Below are positions 1 to 11,946 of a stretch of 31,622 bases of DNA, piece after piece. A program made the translations under genes and the position numbers. The stretch's first letter is position 1, and the number at the start of each line of letters is the position of its first letter. The stretch comes from JAYOFM01 sp038117225. GTDB lineage: Bacteria; Pseudomonadota; Alphaproteobacteria; Rhodospirillales; Casp-alpha2. The notes beneath the pieces are model-generated. The model ran no database searches, had not been told where the DNA came from, and saw only the letters and a list, made by a program, of their open reading frames with translations. The DNA lies in contig JAYOFM010000030.1 of assembly GCA_038117225.1 (NCBI GenBank), positions 1 to 31,622 on the forward strand, in the 5' to 3' direction.

Positions 1-473
1 TCATCGCCGACGAGCCGACGACGGCGCTCGACGTCACCATCCAGGCGCAGATCCTTGAGTTGATGAAGGAACTGACGCGCAAAATGGACGTCGCCATGAT
101 CATCATTACCCATAACCTGGGCGTGGTGGCGCGCTACGCCGACCGGGTCAACGTGATGTACGCCGGCAAGATCGTCGAAATGGGCACCGCCCATGAAATC
201 TACCACGATCCCAAACATCCCTATACGCTGGCGTTGCTGAAATCCATTCCGCGCATGGACAGGCCGCGCGTCGCAAAGCTGGATCCCGTCGATGGGCAGC
301 CACCGGATCTGACGAAGTTGGATGACGGGTGCTCGTTCCGGCCGCGTTGCCCGTTCGCGACGGACGAATGCGCGAAGAGTTCTCCTGAATTGGAGAGCGT
401 GGGCACGGAGCACTATTCTGCTTGCTTCCATAAGGATAAACTTGCCGCTGCCGCGGCCGAGGTGACCGCATGA
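1..473 (+). CDS. Oligopeptide/dipeptide ABC transporter ATPase (OppD/DppD type), 5' truncated
   Basis: The reading frame is open from base 3 and the start lies outside the window, so only the C-terminal part of this ATPase is visible. It begins in the Walker B and D-loop region (IADEPTTALDVT), continues through the switch histidine (ITHNLG) and ends in the oligopeptide-type C-terminal extension (HPYT, then a cysteine-containing FRPRCPFA segment) that is diagnostic of OppD/DppD proteins. It would energise import by the permeases at 3301-6333. Its stop overlaps the start of the next ATPase (ATGA at 470-473), so the two are translationally coupled. The substrate cannot be told from the ATPase. 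Confidence 0.95.
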   Translation, partial: IADEPTTALDVTIQAQILELMKELTRKMDVAMIIITHNLGVVARYADRVNVMYAGKIVEMGTAHEIYHDPKHPYTLALLKSIPRMDRPRVAKLDPVDGQPPDLTKLDDGCSFRPRCPFATDECAKSSPELESVGTEHYSACFHKDKLAAAAAEVTA

Positions 474-1501
474 ACCCGCCGAATGATACGGGCGTCGCCG
501 AAGTGGCGAGCCGGGGCGCGCCAACGGACGAAGTGCTCGTCGACGTTCGTGGCCTGAAGATGCATTTTCCGGTAACGGAAGGCATCGTAATTTCTCGAGT
601 GGTTGCCACCGTGAAGGCGGTCGACGGCCTCAACTTCAAGATTTTCAAGGGTGAGACCCTTGGGTTGGTCGGCGAGTCCGGTTGCGGCAAGACGACGACC
701 GGCCGTTGCATACTGCAGTTGGAAAAGGCGACCGCCGGGGAAATTCTCTATGCGGGTAAGGACCTGTGCAATCTCGATGCCAAGGATATGATCGAGGCGC
801 GGCAGAAAATCCAGGTTATCTTCCAGGACCCGTTCAGTTCGTTAAATCCGCGCATGACCGTCGGTGATATCCTCGCTGAACCGATGAAGGTGCACAAAAT
901 CATCAATGACGAAGCGGGTCGGCGTAAGCGGGTCGGCGAATTGTTGAATGTGTGTGGCCTGAATGCCCGCTTCGCGGATCGTTACCCGCATGAGATGTCA
1001 GGCGGGCAGCGCCAGCGCGTGGGTATCGCCCGCGCTCTGGCCATGAACCCGGAGTTCATCATTTGCGACGAAGCTGTGTCGGCACTTGATGTCTCGATCC
1101 AAGCGCAGGTCATCAATCTGCTGGAGGATCTGCGTGACGAATTCGGGCTGACGTATCTGTTCATTTCCCATGATTTGTCGGTGGTGCGTCACATTTGCCA
1201 TCGTGTCGCGGTGATGTATCTCGGCCATATGGTCGAGCTGGCCGATTGCGATGAGTTGTTCGACAACCCATTACACCCGTATACTAAGGCCTTGTTGACG
1301 GCCGTGCCCATTCCGGACCCGGACGTTGAATCCGGGCGGGCACACGAAATTATCAAGGGAGAAATTCCAAGCCCCATCAATCCGCCATCCGGTTGCGTCT
1401 TCCACCCACGCTGTCCGCTGGCCCATGATGGTTGCAAGACCGAGTTTCCCGAACTTCGGGAAGTCAAGCCGGGCCATTGGGTGGCCTGCACGGAGGTGTG
1501 A
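470..1501 (+). CDS. Oligopeptide/dipeptide ABC transporter ATPase (OppF/DppF type)
   Basis: This is the second cytoplasmic ATPase of the importer, 343 residues, full length for the OppF/DppF family. Visible motifs are Walker A GESGCGKTT (residues 68-76), the Q-loop VIFQDPFSSLNP (about 116-127), signature MSGGQRQ (176-182), Walker B FIICDEAVSALD (196-207) and the switch histidine FISHDLSVV. The C-terminal oligopeptide extension with HPYTKALL and a CVFHPRCPLA segment follows. OppD and OppF proteins normally pair as a heterodimer, which fits the 4-base overlap with the upstream ATPase. The start ATG sits in the ATGA overlap; no other start is needed. Confidence 0.96.
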   Translation: MNPPNDTGVAEVASRGAPTDEVLVDVRGLKMHFPVTEGIVISRVVATVKAVDGLNFKIFKGETLGLVGESGCGKTTTGRCILQLEKATAGEILYAGKDLCNLDAKDMIEARQKIQVIFQDPFSSLNPRMTVGDILAEPMKVHKIINDEAGRRKRVGELLNVCGLNARFADRYPHEMSGGQRQRVGIARALAMNPEFIICDEAVSALDVSIQAQVINLLEDLRDEFGLTYLFISHDLSVVRHICHRVAVMYLGHMVELADCDELFDNPLHPYTKALLTAVPIPDPDVESGRAHEIIKGEIPSPINPPSGCVFHPRCPLAHDGCKTEFPELREVKPGHWVACTEV

Positions 1502-1550
1502 GTGTCCCGCCATCGCATGGGGCGCGCCACATTTCAGGGGAGCAACGACA

Positions 1551-1584
1551 CATGAGTAATTACACACCATGAGTCCATACACAC
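1551..1584 (+). repeat. Tandem 17-bp imperfect direct repeat in the leader of the binding-protein gene
   Basis: Two adjacent 17-base units (1551-1567 and 1568-1584) agree at 14 of 17 positions; each reads CATGAGT, three variable bases, then TACACAC. Each unit carries an ATG. The first opens a six-codon frame (MSNYTP, 1552-1572) preceded by an AGGGGAG element. Its stop overlaps the second ATG (1569) as ATGA, and that second ATG is in frame with the binding protein. The repeat ends just before the ribosome binding site of the more likely start at 1602. It could be a small leader peptide, a regulator site or a replication-slippage product; nothing here decides between these. Confidence 0.6.
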
Positions 1585-1601
1585 AGGGAAGGAGACTTCT
1601 G

Positions 1602-3206
1602 ATGAGAAGCAATTACGCCAAATTGGCGATTGCCGCCGCCGTCGGCGCCGGCCTCGCCATTAGCGCGGGAACCGCGGAAGCGGCGAAACAGGGCGGTATG
1701 CTGAATTTCGTCGTCGGTTCCAAGATTCCGTCTTATGACGGGCACAAGGAATCGACCTTCGGCATGATCCACCCGATCCGGCCGTTCTACAGCATTCTGC
1801 TGCGGATCAACCCGAGCAATCCGTCATCGACGACCGATTTCGTCTGCGATGTATGCGATGGCAAGGTGCCGGCGCCGACCAATGGCGGCAAAACCTATAC
1901 GTTCAAGATCCGCTCGGATATCAAGTTCCACGATGGCACGCCGTTGACCTCGGCCGACGTCAAGGCGACCTACGACAAGATCGTGTTTCCGCCGGAGGGA
2001 ATTCCGAGCTCGCGCAAGGCGTTTTTCCGCATGGTGGATAGCATCACCACGCCGGATGCGACGACCGTGGTCTTCAATCTGAAATTCCCGTCGGGTGCCT
2101 TCATCCCGGCGGCGGCGATGCCGTTCAACTTCATCTATTCGAAGAAGGATCTGGATACCCACGGCTACACCTGGCACGCCAAGAACATCAACGGCACCGG
2201 TGCCTTTAAGTTTGTGCAGCATCAAAAGGGCGCGTTCGTCGAAGGCGAGCGTTACGCCGACTTCCACCACAAGGGCATGCCCTATCTCGACGGCTTCAAG
2301 GCCATCTCCGCTCCGAAACTGGCGGTTCGCGTGCAAGCCATTCGTGGCGACCGCGCCTCTATCGAGTTCCGCGGCTTCCCGCCGAAGCACCGGGACGATC
2401 TGGTGAAGGCCCTGGGCGACAAGATCACCGTCCAGGAAAGCGACTGGAACTGCGTCCTTCTGGCGACGCATAACCAGAAGCGCAAACCCTTCGACGATCC
2501 GCGCGTGCGTCAGGCGTTGACCCTCGGCATCGACCGTTGGGGCGGTTCCAAGTACCTGTCGCGTATCGCCATCGTGAAGACCGTTGGTGGTGTCGTGTTC
2601 CCGAACCACCCGCTGGCCGCCAACGAATCCGAGTTGGTCAAGCTGAACGGGTATGGCAAGGACATGGAAGCCAATCGCGCAAAGGCCAAGAAACTGCTGG
2701 CCGACGCAGGCAAGGCGGGAATGACTTTCGAGCTCAACAACCGCGGCGTCGATCAGCCGTATAAGGTTGTGGGCACTTGGCTCATCGACCAGTGGAAGAA
2801 GATTGGGCTCAACGTTAAGCAGCGCGTCCAGCCGTCGCCGCCGTTCTACGCGACGCTTCGCAAGAAGAAGGACTTTGACGTTTCCGTGGACTTCAACTGC
2901 CAGGCGATCATCAACCCGATCGTTGATATCACCAAATTCCTGGGCTCCGCTGGCAATAACTACGGCTCCTATGAGGATGCCGCGCTCGAAGCGATCTATG
3001 CCAAGATCGAACGGGCCGGTACCGAAGCCGAACAGCGCAGCCTGATCCGCGAATACGAAACGCGGGCCCTGTCCGACCAGGCCCACATCGCGGTGACGTT
3101 GTGGTGGTACAAGATCAATCCTCACCGGTCCTACGTTAAGGGTTGGAAGATCGCGCCGAGCCATTACTTGAACCAGTCTCTCGAAAACATCTGGCTCGAC
3201 CAGTAA
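1602..3206 (+). CDS. ABC transporter substrate-binding protein, family 5 (peptide/nickel type)
   Basis: This periplasmic solute receptor of the importer has 534 residues from the chosen ATG, normal for SBP family 5. The start at 1602 is preferred over the in-frame ATG at 1569 because a strong GGAAGGAG lies at 1587-1594 and because the protein then opens with a clean Sec signal: MRSNYAK, a hydrophobic alanine-rich core, and a likely AEA-A cleavage near residue 27. The family signature YTFKIRSDIKFHDGTPLTSADV follows the first lobe. An unusual CDVC motif precedes it, where relatives usually have an LAESW-like segment. It lies between the ATPase and permease genes. Peptides are the default guess; opines, nickel chelates or other solutes are possible for this family. 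Confidence 0.93.
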   Translation: MRSNYAKLAIAAAVGAGLAISAGTAEAAKQGGMLNFVVGSKIPSYDGHKESTFGMIHPIRPFYSILLRINPSNPSSTTDFVCDVCDGKVPAPTNGGKTYTFKIRSDIKFHDGTPLTSADVKATYDKIVFPPEGIPSSRKAFFRMVDSITTPDATTVVFNLKFPSGAFIPAAAMPFNFIYSKKDLDTHGYTWHAKNINGTGAFKFVQHQKGAFVEGERYADFHHKGMPYLDGFKAISAPKLAVRVQAIRGDRASIEFRGFPPKHRDDLVKALGDKITVQESDWNCVLLATHNQKRKPFDDPRVRQALTLGIDRWGGSKYLSRIAIVKTVGGVVFPNHPLAANESELVKLNGYGKDMEANRAKAKKLLADAGKAGMTFELNNRGVDQPYKVVGTWLIDQWKKIGLNVKQRVQPSPPFYATLRKKKDFDVSVDFNCQAIINPIVDITKFLGSAGNNYGSYEDAALEAIYAKIERAGTEAEQRSLIREYETRALSDQAHIAVTLWWYKINPHRSYVKGWKIAPSHYLNQSLENIWLDQ

Positions 3207-3232
3207 TCGGCTTCGATCGCTGAATACGGGCT

Positions 3233-3264
3233 CCCACCCGTCGTCCCTTGGGGCGGCGGGTGGG
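3233..3264 (+). promoter_or_regulatory. Long stem-loop between binding-protein and permease genes
   Basis: CCCACCCG (3233-3240) is the exact reverse complement of CGGGTGGG (3257-3264). The inner bases (TCGTCCC with GGGGCGG) continue the pairing with two G-U pairs, giving a stem of roughly 14-15 base pairs and a minimal loop around 3248-3249. It starts 27 bases after the binding-protein stop. No T-run follows, so it is less likely to be a full terminator. Stem-loops at this position in other ABC operons are known to protect the receptor mRNA and lower permease expression; that role here is inference. Confidence 0.7.
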
Positions 3265-3300
3265 GCACCCCGGCGGTTCGGTAGTTAAGCGGGAACAAAT

Positions 3301-4272
3301 ATGTACAAGTATATTATCAAGCGGACGCTTCTGGTCATTCCGACATTGATTGGCGCCGCCATTCTCGTGTTTTTCCTTTTACGCCTGATTCCCGGCGATG
3401 TGTGCGAATTGCGTCTCGCCGGTACGGGGCTCTATGCCGACCCGGCGGAAATTCTGCTGTGTCAGCAAAACCTCGGACTCGACAAACCTCTATTTGTTCA
3501 ATTCCTCGATTTTCTGTGGGGTTATGTGGTCTTCGATCTCGGCGATTCCATGTGGACCGGGTTCCCGGTCACTCATGAAATCGGGCTGCGTTTCCAGTTG
3601 TCGCTGCAGGTGGCGCTCATGGCGACGTTTGTCGCCACGGCCATCGCTATCCCGCTCGGTATCATCTCCGCCGTTCGCCAGAATACCTGGATCGATTATG
3701 TTGTTCGCGGGTTCTCCATTGCCGGCATCGCCATGCCGTCATTCTGGCTGGGTATCCTGATCATTCTCGGTCTGCTGATCTCCACTCAGGCTTTCTTGGG
3801 CGAGCCGTGGATGCCACCGATCGAGTATGTTTCGCCCTGGGAAGACCTGGGTGGAAACTTGGCGCAGTTGATTTGGCCCGCCATTGCCACCGGCTATCGC
3901 TACTCCGCCGTGGCTACCCGCATGATGCGCTCGGCCCTGTTGGAAGTTCTGCGCGAGGATTACGTGCGGACGGCTCGGGCCAAGGGCCTGGTCGAAAAGG
4001 TTATTATCAACCGGCATGCGCTGAAGAACGCGCTGTTGCCCGTGGTCACGGTCATCGCCATTGAATTCGCCTTCCTGATGGGGGGGCTCGTCGTCACGGA
4101 ACAGGTGTTCAACCTCAACGGTCTCGGCAAGTTGTTTGTTGAATCGGTGCAGAACCAGGACTTCAACATGACCCAGCAGTTGGTCATGCTGGTGGTGCTG
4201 ATCTTCGTCATCACCAACTTCGCCGTTGATCTCTTTTACGCTTGGTTAGATCCGCGCATCCGCTACGGCTGA
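3301..4272 (+). CDS. ABC transporter permease, DppB/OppB type
   Basis: This inner-membrane permease has 323 residues and opens with the typical DppB N-terminus (MYKYIIKRTLLVIPTLIGA, first membrane helix). The ATPase-coupling EAA loop is visible as REDYVRTARAKG followed by the RHALKNALLPVV stretch, and further hydrophobic segments follow to the C-terminal WLDPRIRYG. Two cysteines, C35 and C54, sit in the first periplasmic loop and could form a disulfide. It lies 94 bases after the binding protein, across a stem-loop, and 13 bases before the first DppC-type gene. It would pair with one or both DppC-type proteins. Confidence 0.95.
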   Translation: MYKYIIKRTLLVIPTLIGAAILVFFLLRLIPGDVCELRLAGTGLYADPAEILLCQQNLGLDKPLFVQFLDFLWGYVVFDLGDSMWTGFPVTHEIGLRFQLSLQVALMATFVATAIAIPLGIISAVRQNTWIDYVVRGFSIAGIAMPSFWLGILIILGLLISTQAFLGEPWMPPIEYVSPWEDLGGNLAQLIWPAIATGYRYSAVATRMMRSALLEVLREDYVRTARAKGLVEKVIINRHALKNALLPVVTVIAIEFAFLMGGLVVTEQVFNLNGLGKLFVESVQNQDFNMTQQLVMLVVLIFVITNFAVDLFYAWLDPRIRYG

Positions 4273-4285
4273 GGAGCAACGGGCG

Positions 4286-5188
4286 ATGGTCACCACGAGC
4301 GAAATCCAGGTCGAGTCCGACTTCGAGGAATTGTCGGAGAAGCGCACTTGGTATGACATTGCCGGAAACCTGATTCGAAAACAGCCGTTGGGCGCGGCCG
4401 GCGGCGCCATCGTCTTGGTGATGATCTTCATGGCGATCTTCGCCGATTATCTGACCGTCTACAGCGCCGTCGACAACAATCTGGAATTCATGCTGGTGCC
4501 GCCGGACGACAAATTCCTGCTCGGCACCGACCAGTTCGGCCGCGACCTGCTGACGCGTATCATCTACGGCGCCAGGACGGCCCTGTTCGTCGGTTTCGCG
4601 GCGGCCCTGATTGGTTCAGTCGCGGGGTTGGTCTTGGGCGTTGCCAGTGCCTACTTCGGCGGTACGTTCGATCTGATATTCCAGCGCATCATGGACGTGG
4701 TGATGGCGTTCCCATTGATCATCCTGGCGCTTGCCGTGGTGTCGACGCTGGGCACCGGCACCATCAACGTCATCATCGCCATTACCATTCCATTCATCGC
4801 CCGCTGTGCCCGCGTGGTGCGCTCGAACGCTTTGGCGATCCGCGAAATTCCCTATGTCGACGCCGCCCGCGCCATGGGTTTCAGCGACTCGCGCATCATC
4901 CTGCGCCACATGGTGCCCAATGTGATGGCGCCGTTCTTGATTATGCTGACCGCGTTCCTGGGCCAAGCGATTCTGCTGGAAGCTTCGTTGAGCTACCTCG
5001 GCATGGGCGTCCAGGAACCGACCCCGGCCTGGGGCTTGATGCTGCAAGGCGGGGCCGAGGAATTTGCCGAATCCGCGCCCTGGGTTGCCATCTGGCCGGG
5101 CGTCGCCATTTCCCTAGCCGTTTTTGGTTTCAATCTGTTCGGTGATTCCGTCCGCGATACGCTTGATCCCAAGCTGCGCACGCGCTGA
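4286..5188 (+). CDS. ABC transporter permease, DppC/OppC type (copy 1)
   Basis: A 300-residue DppC-type permease of standard length. A soluble N-terminal segment leads to the first helix (GGAIVLVMIFMAIFADYL), then the conserved LGTDQFGRDLLTRIIYGART block. The EAA loop is REIPYVDAARAMGFSDSRI, and the family C-terminus is GDSVRDTLDPKLRTR. GAGGAGCAA upstream gives a good ribosome binding site. It is closely related to the next gene: from CARVVRSN to the end only about three of some 127 residues differ, although the codons differ at many synonymous sites. It lacks the periplasmic insert seen in copy 2. Confidence 0.95.
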   Translation: MVTTSEIQVESDFEELSEKRTWYDIAGNLIRKQPLGAAGGAIVLVMIFMAIFADYLTVYSAVDNNLEFMLVPPDDKFLLGTDQFGRDLLTRIIYGARTALFVGFAAALIGSVAGLVLGVASAYFGGTFDLIFQRIMDVVMAFPLIILALAVVSTLGTGTINVIIAITIPFIARCARVVRSNALAIREIPYVDAARAMGFSDSRIILRHMVPNVMAPFLIMLTAFLGQAILLEASLSYLGMGVQEPTPAWGLMLQGGAEEFAESAPWVAIWPGVAISLAVFGFNLFGDSVRDTLDPKLRTR

Positions 5189-5241
5189 TCACTTTCGCTC
5201 CCGATTAATCCGCTTACCCCGCTTCCGAGGAAAGATGCACC

Positions 5242-6333
5242 ATGACCACAGTTAGTGAAATCATCGTCGAGGCGGAATTCGAGGAGCTGTCGCAAAAAAA
5301 GCCTTGGTACACGGCCATTCACACGATGGTCCGCAAGCAGCCGCTTGGCGCGGCCGGCGCGGTCATCGTCATCGCCATGATCATGATGGGTTTGTTTGCC
5401 GAGCGATTGACGGTCCTGCCGCCAGAGGACAACTACTTCGATTATCAGCTTCGCGCACCCGGCATCGGTTATGTGGTCAGCATGCCAGCCGACGAGCCGG
5501 ACAAGCGGCTCGGCAACGGTGGCAATCTGATCCGCGAGGCTTGTTCGCCCATTTCGGACGCCGAGATGGAGCGCCACTTCACCGTCGATGGTGTCGTCGA
5601 TGAAGAGCTGATGTTCTCGCCAGGCGGCAAGGAAGGGCAGAAATACTACTGCGGCGACATGATTCTTGGCTCTGACCAATTCGGCCGCGACCTGTGGACG
5701 CGCATCGTCTATGGCGCGCGTACGGCGCTGTTCGTCGGATTCGTCGCCGCTTTTATCGGCGCCATCGGCGGATTGGTCATCGGGGTCGCCAGTGCCTATT
5801 TCGGCGGAATTTTCGACTTAATTGTGCAGCGGGTCGTCGACGTGGTCATGGCGTTTCCGCTGATCGTGCTGGCTCTGGCCATCGTCTCGACGCTGGGGCC
5901 GGGAACCATCAACGTCATTATCGCCATTACCATAACCTTCATACCCAACTGCGCCCGGGTGGTACGCTCCAATGCGTTGGCGATTCGTGAAATCCCCTAC
6001 GTTGACGCGGCGCGCGCGCTCGGTTTCAGCGATTCCCGCATTATCCTGCGTCATATGGTGCCTAACGTGATGGCGCCGTTTCTGATCATGCTGACCTCGT
6101 TTCTCGGCCAAGCGATCCTGTTGGAAGCCTCGTTGAGCTACCTCGGCATGGGCGTGCAGGAACCGACACCCGCTTGGGGGCTCATGCTACAGGGCGGTGC
6201 CGAGGAATTCGCCGAGTCGGCACCCTGGGTGGCCATCTGGCCGGGCGTCGCCATTTCCCTCGCCGTATTCGGGTTCAACCTGTTCGGTGACTCGGTGCGG
6301 GATACCCTTGATCCGAAGTTGCGCTCGCGCTAG
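5242..6333 (+). CDS. ABC transporter permease, DppC/OppC type (copy 2, with periplasmic insert)
   Basis: A second DppC-type permease of 363 residues, about 60 longer than its neighbour. N-terminus, FGRDLWTRIVYGART block, EAA loop (REIPYVDAARALGFSDSRI) and C-terminus all match copy 1. The extra length is an insertion at about residues 72-139, between the first helix and the LGSDQFGRD motif, which places it in the first periplasmic loop. The insert carries two cysteines (C101, C137) and is rich in charged residues. GAGGAAAG precedes the start. The importer therefore has one DppB and two DppC partners, which may form alternative heterodimers. Divergent synonymous sites suggest an old duplication under strong selection, not an assembly artefact. 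Confidence 0.95.
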   Translation: MTTVSEIIVEAEFEELSQKKPWYTAIHTMVRKQPLGAAGAVIVIAMIMMGLFAERLTVLPPEDNYFDYQLRAPGIGYVVSMPADEPDKRLGNGGNLIREACSPISDAEMERHFTVDGVVDEELMFSPGGKEGQKYYCGDMILGSDQFGRDLWTRIVYGARTALFVGFVAAFIGAIGGLVIGVASAYFGGIFDLIVQRVVDVVMAFPLIVLALAIVSTLGPGTINVIIAITITFIPNCARVVRSNALAIREIPYVDAARALGFSDSRIILRHMVPNVMAPFLIMLTSFLGQAILLEASLSYLGMGVQEPTPAWGLMLQGGAEEFAESAPWVAIWPGVAISLAVFGFNLFGDSVRDTLDPKLRSR

Positions 6334-6340
6334 GTTTTCG

Positions 6341-6367
6341 GCGGCGCCACGCCGACGGCGCCGCTTT
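6341..6367 (+). terminator. Likely rho-independent terminator of the importer operon
   Basis: GCGGCGCC (6341-6348) pairs perfectly with GGCGCCGC (6357-6364) around an 8-base loop, followed by TTTCTG. It begins 8 bases after the stop of the second DppC gene and fits an operon end. The T-tract is short, so termination may be partial. Confidence 0.55.
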
Positions 6368-6516
6368 CTGGGCGGTGTCTCGGGAGTCGCATTAGGTATT
6401 CTAATCGAAAGACGGCGTAATTCTCGCGCGACGCGAGGCCGAAAATGGCCTATCTCGAAGGTCGGGGACACGGCGCAGGATTGACGCGTGGTGGGTCACG
6501 GAACGAGAGGGGCGGC

Positions 6517-10098
<3,582 letters not shown>

Positions 10099-10119
10099 AA
10101 CCGCTATCGAGGCCCCTCC

Positions 10120-11640
10120 ATGAAACGCGTCGCGATCCTTGGCTTTCTGCACGAAAGCAATTCCTTCGCCCCCACCACCACCGAACAGGATTTTCGAAAC
10201 CGCTGCTATCATCGGGGTGAGGAAATCACCGCCGACCTGGCATTGCCGGCGGGCAAGTTGCCGAAAGAAACGCGCGGCTTCGTCGATGCCATGAATGACA
10301 GTGGCGTCGATTGGGAAATGATCCCGATCATGATCGCCGACGCGGAGCCGGGCGGCCTCGTCGATCAGAATTTTCACGACCTGACACGAGCGGAAATGGG
10401 CAAACTCTTGCAGGATGCCATGCCGCTCGATGGCGTTTATCTGATCGCCCATGGCGCCATGCGCACCACCGGCGACATGGACCCGGATGCGACGCTGTAC
10501 GGCGAGGTGCGAGACATCATCGGTAGCGACGTGCCGCTGCTGGTCACCCTCGACCTGCACGCCAATGTTTCCGATGCCATGGTCGAACTAACCGACGTGC
10601 TGATCGCCTACCGCACCAACCCGCATGTGGATCAGGTGGAGCGCGCCGCCGAGGCGGCTCAGGCCATGATCGACATGTGGACCGGTATGCGGCCGAAGGC
10701 GGCGCATATCAAGATGCCGATCGCGGCACCGTCGGTGCGGTTGTTGACCGCCGAAGGTCCCTATGCGGACTTGATCAACTACGGCCAGTCAACGCAGTCG
10801 GGCGCCATCCTCAACGTCTCCGTGATGGGCGGATTCGCTTTTTCCGACAGCCCCAAGACCGGCATCTCGGTGATCGTCACGGCCCGCGACGACGTGGTGG
10901 CGGCGCGCGCGCTGGCGGCGGACATCGCCACCCGCGCTTGGGCTGACCGTGAGCGCTATCAGGCCAGGCTGACGTCGCTCGACGATGCGGTGGCCATGGC
11001 CGTGTCATGCGGTGAGGATGCGACGAAACCCGCCGTCATCATGGCCGATGTGGCTGACAATCCTGGCGGCGGCGGTAGCGGCGCCACGACCTACGTTCTG
11101 CGCGCCCTGGTCGCGGCCGGGGCCGAGGGCGTGGTCATCGGTGGCATGACCGACGCGCCGCTGGCGGCCACGGCGCATGCAGCCGGCGAAGGCGCGACAA
11201 TTCAGGCGCGCTTCAATTCAGTGCCGACGACCGCTTTCGACGAGCCGTTCGAGGCCGCGGCGCGGGTTTTGGCGCTGTCCGACGGCAAGACGGTCGGTCG
11301 TCGCGGCATGCTCGACGGCCGCGCGCTCGATATCGGACCCGCCGCGCTGCTCGAAATCGGCGGCGTGCGGGTCGCCGTTGGCAGCATCCGCAAACAGTGC
11401 GCCGATCCGGCACTGCTGGAGATGTTCGGCGTGGTCATCGCCGAGGCACGCAGCGTCATCGTCAAGTCGCGCGGTCATTTTCGCGCCGGTTTCGATGATC
11501 TGTTTCCGCCCGAACGCACGTTCGAGATCGACGCGCCGGGTGTCACCTCGCCGGTGCTCAAGAATTTCGACTGGACGGCGTTGCCGCGACCGTCGTATCC
11601 GCTGGATGCGGACACGACGTGGCCTGGACCGCCCTGGTGA
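10120..11640 (+). CDS. M81 family metallopeptidase (MlrC-like)
   Basis: A 506-residue cytoplasmic protein that matches the M81/MlrC family over its whole length. Candidate zinc-site and active-site motifs are the N-terminal GFLHESNSF (H11), AHGAM (H111), TLDLHANVS (D145, H147) and YRTNPHVD (Y164-D171); the C-terminal domain includes the DNPGGGGSGATT turn. The named family member, MlrC of Sphingomonas, hydrolyses linearised microcystin products, but most homologues sit beside peptide-type ABC importers and have unknown substrates. Here too an importer lies upstream, with the exporter gene between. It starts 21 bases after the exporter stop, so they may share a transcript. Processing of an imported peptide or amide is the reasonable guess. 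Confidence 0.92.
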   Translation: MKRVAILGFLHESNSFAPTTTEQDFRNRCYHRGEEITADLALPAGKLPKETRGFVDAMNDSGVDWEMIPIMIADAEPGGLVDQNFHDLTRAEMGKLLQDAMPLDGVYLIAHGAMRTTGDMDPDATLYGEVRDIIGSDVPLLVTLDLHANVSDAMVELTDVLIAYRTNPHVDQVERAAEAAQAMIDMWTGMRPKAAHIKMPIAAPSVRLLTAEGPYADLINYGQSTQSGAILNVSVMGGFAFSDSPKTGISVIVTARDDVVAARALAADIATRAWADRERYQARLTSLDDAVAMAVSCGEDATKPAVIMADVADNPGGGGSGATTYVLRALVAAGAEGVVIGGMTDAPLAATAHAAGEGATIQARFNSVPTTAFDEPFEAAARVLALSDGKTVGRRGMLDGRALDIGPAALLEIGGVRVAVGSIRKQCADPALLEMFGVVIAEARSVIVKSRGHFRAGFDDLFPPERTFEIDAPGVTSPVLKNFDWTALPRPSYPLDADTTWPGPPW

Positions 11641-11693
11641 CAGCACAAGCCCCGAGCGGTATGCTGCGTTCGGCCCCATCGGGAGTGTCATTC

Positions 11694-11927
11694 ATGTCCA
11701 AATTCGTCGTCGCCGCCCTCATATTCAGTTTATCGCCCGCCGCGTGGGCGGATGACGCGCGCCAGAGCCGCGTCCCCGAGGTCAGGCAGACACCGGCGCC
11801 GAAAATCGATTACGGCACCCACGATGCCTGCATGGGCGATAAGTATGAATCGGACGAAGACGTGAATTTCGGCAACGCCATCTCCGAGGAGGAGATTCTC
11901 CTGGCGATCAACCCGGCCGGCGCCTGA
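11694..11927 (+). CDS. Small secreted protein of unknown function
   Basis: A 77-residue protein starting MSKFVVAALIFSLSPAAWA, a textbook Sec signal with likely cleavage after AWA (residue 19). The mature part is about 58 residues, acidic, with a single cysteine (HDACMGD) and a C-terminal EEEILLAINPAG stretch. Upstream in-frame starts at 11619 and 11661 exist, but they would place extra residues before the signal peptide, so 11694 is preferred. No family was recognised. It sits between the M81 peptidase and the CitE-like gene with short gaps on both sides. It could be a periplasmic accessory of the neighbouring pathway or unrelated. Confidence 0.65.
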   Translation: MSKFVVAALIFSLSPAAWADDARQSRVPEVRQTPAPKIDYGTHDACMGDKYESDEDVNFGNAISEEEILLAINPAGA

Positions 11928-11946
11928 GCCGAACCAGATAGCCGGT

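Noticed and set aside
1824..3164. 446-codon open frame on the minus strand
   Set aside because: It lies entirely within the substrate-binding protein gene on the opposite strand and shows no domain.
10120..11640. Microcystin degradation role suggested by the MlrC name
   Set aside because: No mlrA, mlrB or mlrD homologue is present, and M81 proteins are widespread with unknown substrates.
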